From Triglochin maritima (Eukaryota; Streptophyta; Magnoliopsida; Alismatales; Juncaginaceae): a stretch of 64,000 nt of DNA. Each line of letters opens with the position of its first letter. Positions within the stretch are counted from its first letter, which is position 1. The position numbers and the translations under genes were made by a program. The notes beneath the pieces were generated by a model, which was not told where the DNA came from, searched no databases, and was given only the letters and a program-made list of their open reading frames with translations. Location: assembly GCA_963682175.1 (NCBI GenBank), contig OY821771.1, forward strand, positions 10,849,001 to 10,913,000, given 5' to 3'. Positions 37,501 through 48,800 of the stretch are shown here, piece by piece.

Positions 37501-40500
37501 TGCCTATGTGAATAGGTGACACCCAGGCGACCGCCACATTATATGCGACCAACCGCACACCGCACACATATGTCTGTGCGGTCGCTTGTGCGGCCAAGCG
37601 ATCACCTAATCGCACAAGCGATTGCCCAACGCCCAGCAACGGCGCGGTGCCTTTCTTCTTCCTTCCTGGTCGTGGTGCCCTTCTTCACTCCTTTCGCTGG
37701 AGCAACGACGCCGGAGGTGGTGCTGCTGCCACTGGTGATGCCGGAGGTGGAGGTGGTGCTAGGAGGAGAGTGGGTAGCCACCACCTTCTGTTTTGGGGTT
37801 AGGGTTTGAGGAGATGAGTTATATATAGGGGCTGTGTTTGGTGAAATGAAATCTTGGCCATCCGTTTTAGTTTTGTTTTTGTAAACGTCCCTTTATCTCT
37901 TCCAATTCTATAAATACCTAGTGAGCCAGCGATTTAAGTGTTTTTTAATGCCAAACATACAAGGTTTTTTCCTATTTTTTGTATTTTCCCTTTTTCTAAA
38001 TTTTCCCCATTTTTTTAATTAAAACAAAAATAATCATTAAATAATATATATAAAATGTCGTCCATAACTAGGCGATCCCTGAGCATTGAATTACAATGTG
38101 GCAACCTAGGGATCCAGGTGCGTTCATGATTTCAAAAATGTCCGCTGAAATAATTCGTTTAAGCGAGCAATGCATTTTTCCGTATGCTATTCATGAAGTT
38201 TGATATGTTAATGGATCTGAGATTACTGTATTTACTGATTGTGCTCAACTTTGTAGGTGAAAATGGGTCTTCAATATATGCGACGTGTTATTCAGAGGAA
38301 GGCTAAATTTGACATTATGGATCTTAACACCATACAGGTTTATCTCCGCTGATGGCATACTGTCCATATAAGCACGCAATATTTCAGCATATTTGCCCAT
38401 AAAGGACAGCTATTTTCTGTGTCCTTGTGCTAGTGGTCGAATAACCTTTCTTTTTTAGAAGCATACCCGAATAAATGCCTTTTAAGTTTTAAGTTAACAA
38501 ACTTGGTTTAGTTTGTTTTTTCCAATCAAATGTGGAACTGGTAGTTATATATATTGAAATCTTATACATGGTTGATTTATTCTATCAACTATGGATTAAA
38601 AGTTCTAAAATTTGGGTTTCGTCCATCCTACAGGTTTCACCTAAAACTTTTATCCCTGCATTGTTTGGACACGCCACTGAGGATAAATTTGTTCTTCCCC
38701 ATCATTCCGACATCATCTACAAGTCATACGCGGTAAGAAAATATCTAGCCTTTATTTAGTACTTGCTAGTTTTTATTGTAGACTTAATGCTCGTTTAATT
38801 GGTCTCCTTAGAGGGGGATTCATCACTCATGTATCTAACTTTATATTTATCTTCCAATCAGGGTGATAAGAATATCATTAAATTTGGTGGCGATCATAAC
38901 TCTCCAAGGCCACAGTTTTATTATGACTCCGTCTCTATTTTCTTTTACAATGTCCTTCATCCTCCTAAAAGTTCTTCAAAAATCTCGAACAAGCCGGAAA
39001 AATATTACGACTTGGGAGATCTCAAGATTGGAGATGGCATGGATGAGGTATTTTGTTTTCTTTTTCAATTGAGGTAGCTGGCTGTACAAATGAACCAGCT
39101 AGCATGGTGGAGGTTTTAATTTGCATCTCCTATTTTTCTTTATATGCTAAGCCATAAGTTTATTGGCCTCATTAGGACTTGGGATGTTTAAAATCCTTCT
39201 TTCTAGTATTTGTAGTGAAGTGAATAGAAATGATATAAGCAACCACACGTGAGATGCATAGTTTTACAGTACTTTCTGTAAAGTGTTGAAAACACAATCA
39301 TTTTACATTTAGCAAATTTAACTTGAAAAAACATCTTTGAGATCCTTCATAAAAGCACTTAATATTAAATATTCAAACCACTATTGGCTCAAGCTATTTA
39401 ATTGACTTAGGCATAATAAGTAAATGCCATCAGGTGGGTTGTGTGAATAAACTTTGAAACTGTCCTGCCTGCAGAGCTTGTTGTATGAGATCATTACTGG
39501 TCTTCACACTGTCAGTACAGATGCTTCGTGTTCATCTTCTGCACCGAGCATTCCAAAAGGTGATTGTTCTATTAACAGCCTCGATGTTATTTGTTTAGGC
39601 AGTGGCATCGAATTAGTTACATCTCATGAACATTTATTTCTTCCACTGTAAGCACCTATCGTGTTATATGTTAACCCCTCTCGAAATGGTGTCATTATTC
39701 GGTCCATCTATGTTGATGAATATGACTTGGATAAGTATAATTTATCCTGAAGAAAAATATATGAGATTTGAGTTTGATATGATAAAATTATTTCCCAAAG
39801 GAGTCTGAGTGAATATCCTGTTGGTGATAAAGTAGAATTCATAACTTTTGTAGTTGTTGCTAGTAGACTGACTAAAGGCTATCGTGAGACTAAGGTCTTT
39901 ACTGTCAAAATATATTTTACATGATTTTGGTGCATTTCTCATGACATATATTGTACGGAACTGTAATAGGTAGCCTTCTTAAATCATCTCAAATTTTGTG
40001 ATGGAACATTGGGCGTCATGAAGTTGTTGTTTTTTGCCTTTTTTGAATTCTAGGGCCAGCAACAAAATCTGTGATTGATTTGCTTTCTGAGTATGGATCA
40101 GCAACTACAAGCGATGTAAGCGTCGGGTATCTCAATACTTCTGTTTGTAAATTATATTTTCTTGTAGTTTACTTTTATTTTGTCATCATTACAGGTTTCT
40201 CTCTTCTATCAAGACAAAGTTCTCAATGAAATAGCTGGAAGTGAGGGAGAAGGATCTCGTATTGAGGTGAACACCAACGCTTACATCGCTTGTAGTTGCT
40301 AGTAAGGAAAAATTTATTTGAGGCGCGTTGGTGTTTAGAATTTTGGTACATGGTGGAGACAGATTTGGGAATCTTGTAGGCATTCTTTTTGTTATCAAAG
40401 CAGTTAGGAGTCTTGTTTAAACTTATGAACTTGTTTAGGGGAAGAGCATGTGTTTCCTAATATGGAAATAGGGAAGAAATAGTTATAAAAAAAAAAGAAA

Positions 40501-41472
40501 ATGCAAAAACACAAAATTAGTTCCGAAGTTCCTTCTTTTAATGCCCATTTTGCGTTACTTTTTTTTTTTTGCAATAACATCAAAATTCGTAATTTCAAAT
40601 GTAAAAGCAACCGATGACATGACACCCGTAATTTGCCTAAAGTGGTTGATTTGCCCTAATCTGATTCTAATATGAAGTAGATGTACGATAGGAACACAAT
40701 CATGACAAATTCGTGTGCTACACTATGAAAGGACCTTATTTCAAATTGCTGTACTTGGAGTATGAGTGTGGTGCAGGAACTTTCTTATGAAAATATGAAA
40801 TAACTGTCTAGTTTCTATTCTTGGGGTTATTTTTCAGGGGAAAGACGGTGGGCAGAATGATGAGTGTTGCTCTTTTGTTAGTTCTAATCAAGAAAGCTGG
40901 GGACGATGCTCCTCTTTAGGCGGAAATGAGGAAGGTCCCACTTCACCGGTGGGCATAAGTTGTAGTCCGCACCAGGTATCTTACCCACTGTATGTTACTT
41001 GCTGATTTTACGGACAATTGTAACAATATCTTCTTTTACGTGGAGATGTTTTTTTTTTAAATAGGAGCTAACCAGTTTTAATTGGGTTATATTCCTTATT
41101 GGTAATGGATAATTGGTAGTTGGGTAATAAGTAAAATTTTCATGGTGCTAGGCCATTGATTTTTCAATATAATAAGAGTAAACCAAAGTCCAGTCCTAAT
41201 AAAATGTAAAGAACTCAAAAGTAAATTTTCCTCGTGTATGTTGATAACCCAGCTTCACTGAGTCATTTCCTCTACCTAAACAGATTCAGTCACGAGCTTT
41301 TGCAACACCTTCACGGAAGACGCAAAGAAAAAACAGCGACAAGTTAAAAGAGAAAAAGGCGTCCACGTCATCATCAAAGAAACCGAAACACGAGAAGCTT
41401 GAAAAATTGGGGGCCTTAGGCCAAAAATTGCGCCAATGTATTCTAAGACGAGTTCATAGAAGGCAGCCTTAA
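34507..41472 (+). CDS. Alpha/beta-hydrolase superfamily protein (plant serine hydrolase with basic tail)
   Basis: Exons by splice sites and frame: 34507-34564, 35597-35678, 35794-35897, 36743-36869, 36957-37051, 37188-37311, 38257-38337, 38634-38732, 38862-39047, 39475-39559, 40054-40115, 40195-40266, 40838-40975, 41284-41472. From D-Q-F at 34530 they give 492 residues with no stop. Visible motifs are CVIYCHGN (oxyanion region), GLWGRSMGAVTS (nucleophile Ser in GxSxG), FGHATEDKF (acid Asp) and GGDHNS (His). The C-terminal tail is Ser- and Lys-rich (REKKASTSSSKKPKHEK-like). The family is conserved in plants with no established substrate. The second intron starts GC (donor GAG/GCAAGTATGG). Related proteins start M-I-D-Q-F, but here the two codons before D-Q-F are TGT CGT and no in-frame ATG is seen. 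A 5' untranslated exon probably lies at about 33980-34260. Confidence 0.85.
35679..35793 (+). other. GC-AG intron, second intron of the hydrolase gene
   Basis: The donor TTGGAG/GCAAGTATGG matches the GC-donor consensus AG/GCAAGT. The acceptor is TTTTAACAG/ATCAG. Joining gives E-D-L-E/I-R-N-G-R-G-H-T-L-Q, the conserved family sequence. Reading through adds ASMETNYRGSS and the frame is then lost. Confidence 0.8.
37490..38080. mobile_element. Possible non-autonomous DNA element in hydrolase intron 6
   Basis: An intronic block of unusual composition. It is rich in GGCGGTTGCC, AGGCGACCGCC, GTGCGGTCGC and AGCGATCACC-type repeats at its left end and has AGGCGATCCCTGAGC at its right end. The ends are loosely inverted (TCAGGCAGGCGGTTGCCTA versus the reverse of TAGGCGATCCCTGA). 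It contains no splice-relevant exon and no transposase. Boundaries are approximate. Confidence 0.4.
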
Positions 41473-42012
41473 TCTTGACTTTGTAGCAGTGATCCTTTTA
41501 ACACCCTTCTACCCCCACTAACCTGTAATTCTTTGTCGTCGATTAGTAAGGTTTGGGTTCATTCATTTGTGGTGTTGGAAACAGTATTTGTCGGCTTACA
41601 GCCACAGGTATTGTAACTTGTGACAACCTTCCTGCGGGTATTCTTGGGTTGATTCAACTTTAGAGTACGTTGTGTATTATTTGTTAAAAAGTACTTTATG
41701 GGTTGTTTGCGGAACACAGATGTTAGAGCTATTGACACATCTAAGGTTCAATGATCGCTCAACTAAAAGATTGCCTTTGACAATTGAAAGCACGATAAGT
41801 AGTTTAAGTAGCAGCCCTCAAGCTTTTCTCCCATTTGATGGCGTCAACTAAAAAATTGCCTGGGCAACATGGTAATGTATGAGCACAAAAGTACAACACT
41901 AGGCTGACCGATTTTCACAATTAATGATAAATATCGGCAAGGTAATGTTTGGACAGATAAGAAAAAAAAAAACCTCTATGTTTTGCCCTTATTTCTCTCT
42001 TTGAATAACCAA
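41473..42012. other. Intergenic region between convergent genes
   Basis: About 540 bp between the hydrolase stop and the PA200 stop. It holds the two 3' untranslated regions and presumably both polyadenylation signals. No other gene was seen. Confidence 0.7.
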
Positions 42013-42054
42013 TCAGGCGAAGTATGATGATGAAGAAGACGTGTCAGCCAAGAC
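42013..42054 (-). CDS. PA200: PA200 terminal exon (VLADTSSSSSYFA)
   Basis: Thirteen codons and TGA complete the protein with a C-terminal SYFA. Proteasome activators of this family insert a C-terminal hydrophobic-Tyr-X type tail into the 20S alpha ring; here the ending is Tyr-Phe-Ala. The preceding exon would otherwise read E-A-R-A and a stop. The match to the known plant PA200 ending supports this exon and the unusual intron before it. Confidence 0.85.
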   Translation of the reverse strand, partial: VLADTSSSSSYFA

Positions 42055-42141
42055 CTGCACGTTCCAGTTAAATCACTTAGTTGAGGAGGATGAGTTTTTT
42101 TGAAGAAAGAAACAAATGTTGAGTTTTGTTTAAGCTCTTGC
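42055..42141 (-). other. GC-AG intron, last intron of PA200
   Basis: An 87-bp intron on the minus strand. The donor is GAG/GCAAGAGC and the acceptor CGTGCAG/GTCTTGG. No GT lies near the exon end, and only this splice restores the conserved C-terminus. GC-AG introns are a known minor class, usually with a strong AG/GCAAG donor as here. Confidence 0.8.
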
Positions 42142-42876
42142 CTCGAGTTGTTCTTCTGTAAACGAATCTTTCTGTATAACCCAAGTGTCTGCGTGGGTTC
42201 GACGGAATTCTGCAACTGCCTTTGTCACCGTGGCTTTAACCGGAGACGGCTCACTGATGAACCTTGCCAGCAAGGTTACATGGTCCGGAAGCCAGCTATA
42301 GTGCAAGCAAAAGGTACATTTAAGAGTAAAAATATATAGCAAGCATCTGTAGAAATATTGATGGACTCAAACCTTTTCGAGGCCAATCCAATTCCAGTGG
42401 GAATGGTTTTAGCAGAATGAGGGATTATTATACTCTAGAAATCAACTAACTAAGAACAGGTGCATCTGTGTTTTGTTTCACATTAGAGCTCAAACTTTGA
42501 TCATCGAATAAGCTATGAAAAGATGCAAGGGATGCAATGTAAATCTTAAATGGATTATGAGTTTGAGCTGAAGAATAGTCATCTCACAAAGTAAAAGATG
42601 CTTATGACAATTTTAGTTTGTGAGATGACAAAATTCATAGCCTCTTCTCACAGAAACCGCAATGCATAAGAGAATTGGCACACCTGGGCATGTCATATGG
42701 GGATGAAAGCACAGAGGCAGCCAAAGCAAGAACTGCACCATGTATGGATGCCTGAGAATGGCTTGACTTCGAGATTCTGCAAAGGCAGAAAAATCTAACT
42801 TTTCAGCATACCACCATCGTAACAAAATTCAGGATAAGATACCATGACCTCAACCGTGTTCGGTTTGATCACTTCA

Positions 42877-42934
42877 TGTGCTAAGGCACTTCATCTCTAG
42901 AAATATGTGCTAAGGCACTTCATCTCTAGAAATA
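42877..42934. repeat. 29-bp tandem duplication in a PA200 intron
   Basis: Two exact units beginning TGTGCTAAGGCACTTCATC (42877-42905 and 42906-42934), followed by a partial third copy. Each unit holds a small palindrome TGTGCTAAGGCAC. Confidence 0.85.
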
Positions 42935-43589
42935 TGTGCTAATGCACATATATATATTTGATCTTCGTTTCTCATGAATTATTTCATGCTCTTCTATTTT
43001 CTAGTTTTTCTATCTACATCAGAGTGACATTTTCGCAACTACTCTTACCTTCTCCCTCTCCCTCTCGACTACAATGAATCTCTCTGTATGTCTACCACGT
43101 CTCTCTCCTCTCTCTTCCATGATTCTCTTCTCTCTCTACCACAAACCTCTAGCTTCCTACTAGAACCTTTTGCGGTCTCTCCTGACTGCAACAATTATTT
43201 TCCATATTACTATTTACTTTTTACCACGAGGGTTCTTGAGATGGCACCTATGTGTAAATTTTATTTACTGAAATTTTTCACAAGTACACTATGTTTCATG
43301 ATAAAGTATAGGAGTAACCATCATTTCAACAGCAAGTTGACAAATACATGGAATCAAGATTCAACAAGAAGTATACCTTTGTTTCCTATTGTTGTATATT
43401 GAAAGCGCTTGTGTTAATGCTGTATCCCGAAAAATACTAGTTAATTCCTCACCTCCACCCTTCATTAAACTAGCAAGAACCCCAGCAGCATGTTCCCTCA
43501 CCTGCACAAAGCAAAAGCCAAGGAAGCTAAACAACTAGAACACTCACATCAAAGAAGATATATCTCTTAGGGTATATTAAAGAAATGAG

Positions 43590-45870
43590 TCCTTATATAC
43601 GGACGCGGTTGACGTGGTCAGTTGAATCAGCAATCCAATCAGCAGAGAAATTCATTTAATAACATGTTAGCGTCACATGCAACCTTTAGTTTCCTAATAT
43701 AATATTATTTTCTCACTGTAACGTTTGATTTTCTCATGCAACTTTTACTTTTCCCAACGCATCTTTTGGTTTCCCCAAACAACTACTTAAAAAGGCAAAA
43801 CATGTTCTTTTTAACATCTACGTCTATCCATTTTAAATTTGCGATTCTCCTTTTTAACTGTGAGTTTTACTTTTTTAAGTGATGTATGTTACTTTTTAAG
43901 AATTGTTTGTTCCTTTTTATGTTTGATGTTCTCTTTTTTAACTGTGAGTTGTACATTTTTAAGTGAGTATACATTTTTAAGTGTGAAGTTTCTTTTTTAG
44001 TGTTTTTTGTTCCTTTTTAAGTTTGTAGTTCTCTTATTTAACTGTGAGTTGTATCTTTTTAAGTGATGTTTGTTCTTTTTTAAGAATTTTTTTTTCCTTT
44101 TTATGTTTGAAGTTCTCCGTTTTAACTGTGAGTTGTACCTTTTTAAATGTAATATGTTCTTTTTTAAGTGAGACTTGTTCCTTTTTATGTTTGAGTTTCT
44201 CCTTTTTAACTGTGAGTTGTAACTTTTTAAGTATAATATGTTCCTTTTTAAGTGTAAAGTTTTCCTTTTTAATTTTGTTTCGTCCTTTTTAAGATATATT
44301 ATTCCTTTTTAGGTACTACTTCATCCTTTTTAAGTTCTTGTTTTTCCTTTTTAAGTATTGATTCACCCTTTTTAATTTTCTGTTGTTCCATTTTAAGTTG
44401 ATGTTTTTCCTTTTTAATTTTTATTTTTCCTTTTTATTTTGTTATTCTTCCTTTTTAAGTTATGTTTATTCATTTTTAAGTTGTTTTTTCCTTTTTAGGT
44501 TTTTGTTTTTCCTTTTTAATTTTTGTTTCATCCTTTTTAAGATATGTTGTTTCCTTTTTAGGTACTACACACTTTTTAAGTTCCTGTTTTTCATTTTTAA
44601 GTATTACTTCATCTTTTTTTAATTTTATGTTGTTCCTTTTTATGTTGATGTTTTTCTTTTTTAATTTTCTATTTTTCCTTTTTAAGTTGTTTTTCCTTTT
44701 TAATTTTTTGTTTTTCCTTTTTTAAATTTTTGTTTCGTCCATTTTAAGTTATGTTGTTCCTTTTTAGGTACTACTTCATCATTTTTAAGTTTCTATTTTT
44801 CTTTTTTAAGTATTGTCTCATCCTTCTTAATTTTCTGTTGTTCCTTTTTAAGTATTGTTTCATCATTTTTAAGTTATGTTTGTTCATTTTTAATAAGTAA
44901 GTTGCTTTTTTCTTTTTAAGTTGTTTTTTTATGTTTGTCTTTTTTATTACATGCGTTTGTCCTTTTCAAGAACACAAAATCAAATCTAATGCCGTGAAAA
45001 TAAATCAGAAACCCCCAAAAATTAATATGAAAGACAAACCAACTTTAAACAATAACACCACAAAGAAACAAAATTTTCAAAATAACATCAAAAAACCAAG
45101 ATCGATCCATCACATAACAAAAACAAAAACTTTAAATCAACCACAAAGAAACAAACTTTTCCACAAAAACTCAACTCAAAACGCTCAAATCAGCTACAAA
45201 GAACCACACTTCCAAAAAAAATCAAGATCAATCATAGAACAAAACCAAAAACTTCAAATTAGCCACGAAAACTAAACTTTCCCCAAAAACCACCACACAA
45301 AAAACTCAATCGGTTACAAAAAAAGACATTCCTCATTATCCGCAAAAACTCAACACAAAAAAACTCAAATCTGCTACAAAAAACCACGTTTCCGAAAACC
45401 CAAGAACAAAACCCCAAAACTTCAAATCAACCACTAAAACCAAATTTTCCCCCAAAAACATCGTACAAAAAACTTAAATCAGCTATAAAAAATCACATTC
45501 CTCCTCGCCTCGAGAAAGACTCTAACGCCAACCATTTCCTTCTCTCTCGCCGACCAACTACATCGTGACGTCCTAACCAACGACGTCGGCGTCCCAACCT
45601 CCTCAAGACTCACTCCCGCGTCATCTCCTCAGCATCCCTATTACCGATCTCGTCTTCGTTCGGGAGAAAATGATGAAGAATGAAAGGTTTTGGGGGGATA
45701 ATGGAAAGTTTTGAGAATATATGTATGTTGGAAACCAAATGTCACATAGTTCCACGTGCGTGTGATGTGACACAAAATAAATAAATAATATGTGATTTAA
45801 TTAATTTTTGATTTTTGCTGACTGGATTGTCCACGTCAGACGGCATCCCGGGCGCACCGCGGCCACTAAA
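43590..45870. mobile_element. Probable non-autonomous DNA element with T-rich array, in a PA200 intron
   Basis: It lies in the intron between exons 46414-46333 and 43501-43377. The ends are partly inverted: GACGTGGTCAGTTGAATCAGC and ATCCAATCAGCA on the left, the reverse of TGCTGACTGGATTGTCCACGTCA on the right. The interior has the CCTTTTTAAGT array, an A/C-rich stretch (about 44970-45500) and a GC-rich pyrimidine-rich segment (45510-45660). No transposase was recognised; boundaries are approximate. Confidence 0.45.
43790..44930. repeat. T-rich array of CCTTTTTAAGT units
   Basis: Dozens of loosely spaced copies of (T)CCTTTTTAAGT alternate with TTGT/GTTTTT-type spacers, roughly every 15-25 bp. 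The short open frames here (e.g. 44044-44292, 44383-44622) are low-complexity artefacts. Confidence 0.8.
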
Positions 45871-48800
45871 CATTTTCCTAAAGAAATTATATTCTCCTTA
45901 TATAAATCTACAACTAAACTTGATGAGAGAGGGTTCCTCAAGAGTAAACCCTTTAGATTCAAACCCATGCACTAGATGTACCATGGGCTAAGACATTAAC
46001 TGATTAACCAAGTGAGGGTCCTCTGGTCCTTTCCTCCTTTCCTTAATGCATTTAGGGAGCCAAGAAAGCTTCTAAATATTGTATAGTATGGGCAAAAAAG
46101 ATAGCAAACAAATACTTTTTTGTGATTAGCATTGTTATAATGATTATGAATAACATCATATGATACAATGAAATTAAACAAACAAATTTCTTTCAATTGA
46201 ATTTATAAAAAATTGAAACCATATGAAATTGCATAATAAAAAATAATGGGTAATTTCTTTCTGCTTGTGTTAGAAGTGGGAACACTTCTAACACAAGCAG
46301 AAAACTGAGGTGATTTTAGACATATTACTTACCTCAATTTGGTTGTCTACAAGAAGTGTTTCAACACACTTCCAAATTTCTGATTTCTCCGAAGTGGTAA
46401 GGATGAACGTGTGCCTGCTTGGTCACGGGGAGTACATCGTTAAGCAAAAATACGAAAATGTTAGCAAATGAAAGGGAAAAACTAAAGAACTAAATGACCA
46501 CCAAGAGCAATAAAACCGGTTCAGAATTTATGTGAACGTAAAAGTATCAGGGAATTTCATATTTTGGACCAGTTGTAGAAAATCTACTTCTAAAAGAAGC
46601 AAAGTATAAATGTTTGTGTTTAGGTAACAGATATAAGAAGCAACTACACCAACCACAGAGGTGGTAACATACGGAAGTTAGGCAAAATAGAGGATGGAAA
46701 GATAGGAGAAATTGAACATGAGAAAACTCATGAGCGGAATTGTAAGGTTAAATAACATGACAAGCTACTTGAAGTGAGTCAAGAAATTTCCAAGTTCAGA
46801 CTAAAGGCTACAACTATTCTAGAACTCAATTAATTTTATATTAAAAAAAACCTATCGCAGACTTAGCATTGATGAAACAATACCTATACATAAAGGCTCG
46901 TACATATGAAAGAGCAGCAAATCTTGATCTCCAATTACTATCATGAATGAGAGAAGAGAGCACAGGAAGTGATTTTTCCAAATACGGCCTTGGAAATATT
47001 CTCCATTTTAATAATTCAAAGGCTGCTTTGGCCAATGTAGATAAATCTTTATGCGACGTTTCCTGTAAATGATAAGAGTTTAGATCAAACAAAGAAACAA
47101 ACCTGCTATTTTGTAAGTACAATGCACATCAAGTTGATGTTTCTTTTCACAAAGCTCAAAATCTTATCAATGAGCTTATTGCTGCTCAATTGGTACAACT
47201 AGGGAAGAATGATAAAGCATGTAATGTCATGAAAAAGTCAGCAGCATACTGAAATGCCACTGGCAGGGCATTTGTATGCCATGACGACAGAAAAGAACGC
47301 AACATTTATAAGAAAGGTCACCATAATAGTTTCCTTGAAATATGAGTTACCTTTAACCTACTTTTTTCTTTTTGTTCATTTCATTTTACATAATCAATCC
47401 AAGTATATGTTATTTAGAGGACAGCTCGTGGAGCAACAACAGGAAAGCTGCTTTAAGTTTTGTAACCAAAGAGTCAGGTTCAGCTCATGGAAACAGCCTC
47501 TTTGCCTGAAAAAGAAGACAGAATAGACTGCATGTGAATATACCCTCCCCCAACCTCGCAAAGCAGGGAGCCTTGTGTGCCGGGATTATGCCCCTATTTT
47601 AATCCAAGTATTAGTTGTCTCAGTAGGTGCACCATGGCTCAGAAACAGTGCAAGATGGATCTGCAACCACCCACAGGGTCTAGCAAATAGATGACGGAAT
47701 CAGATGGAGACCCAAGTTGCCATTTTTAGCAAAAATGCATAATATATAGAGAGAGGATCCACTGCCCTTAAAAATTGTTGACATCAATTTACCATTGTTA
47801 ATAACTCAAATTCTAAGCTCCAAGTGGAAAATCCAAAGTATAGATCTTGTATTGTATCACAATATAAGTATGCACATCGAAAATCATAAAATTTGAAAAT
47901 AACACTAGCCAATAACAAATATGTAAGTATGGATCTAGTAGCCTTTTAGAGGAAGCCTAAAGTTATCTCTTTTTTTGCATAACAACACTAGCCAATAACA
48001 AATATGTAACATAGCCAAGCAAGACTGCATGAATAGAACTTGTAGGATAAGAAATATTGGCAAAACATGCTACATGATTATCCAATGGCATACGACAAGG
48101 ATAAGAAAATCACATCATGATCAAATGGTCACACGGAATGGTGTTAATCTTAGCCTTTACAATGATCATTTATGCCTTAGGAAACTGCATGGATAAAACT
48201 TTCCATGTAAAGGTGCAGAGCTAATTGTATGCTGATCTAGTCATGAACTTGCATGTTGCTAAAGTTAATATGGCATGTGTACTGAGAAATAATAATAAAT
48301 AAATAAAAGGCACAACAATTGACCATTTACGAAAAGTAAAAAACAATCAACTAGTACAGTAAAAAAGTTAACATGTCTTAAGAAAGATAAGGCATCATAG
48401 AAAGTTTAGGAATACAAAGATATTTGTTGAAATAATAAACAGCAATGCACCTGCAAAGAGACAACAGGATAGAGGAGTCCAATGATAATGTCCAACAAAT
48501 ATGAAGATCTTCCGGACTTCAGAGAAGAGATGACAAAATGAAGCAACTGCAGCCCCCAAAAAAATGCATAACAAATATTAGTTTTTTTTAACCAACATTC
48601 TTTAAAAAGCTATATGGGCCAGTACCGTTTCCATTCTCCTAACACCTTCTTGCAGCTTGGTGTCATGAAAATTGTTTTCATTTGTTATGTCAGCCAAGAG
48701 CTGGAAATGTTCTGAGTGATTTAAATTCTGGATATTTGCTGCTAGTACAGAAGCTCCACCAGTCAGCTGTTGAGTCCAAATTTCATCTCCACCAGTTTCA

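Noticed and set aside
43790..44930. Regularly spaced repeats as a CRISPR-like array or a membrane protein gene
   Set aside because: The spacers are low-complexity and not unique, the setting is a plant intron, and the Phe-rich frames come from T-rich DNA.
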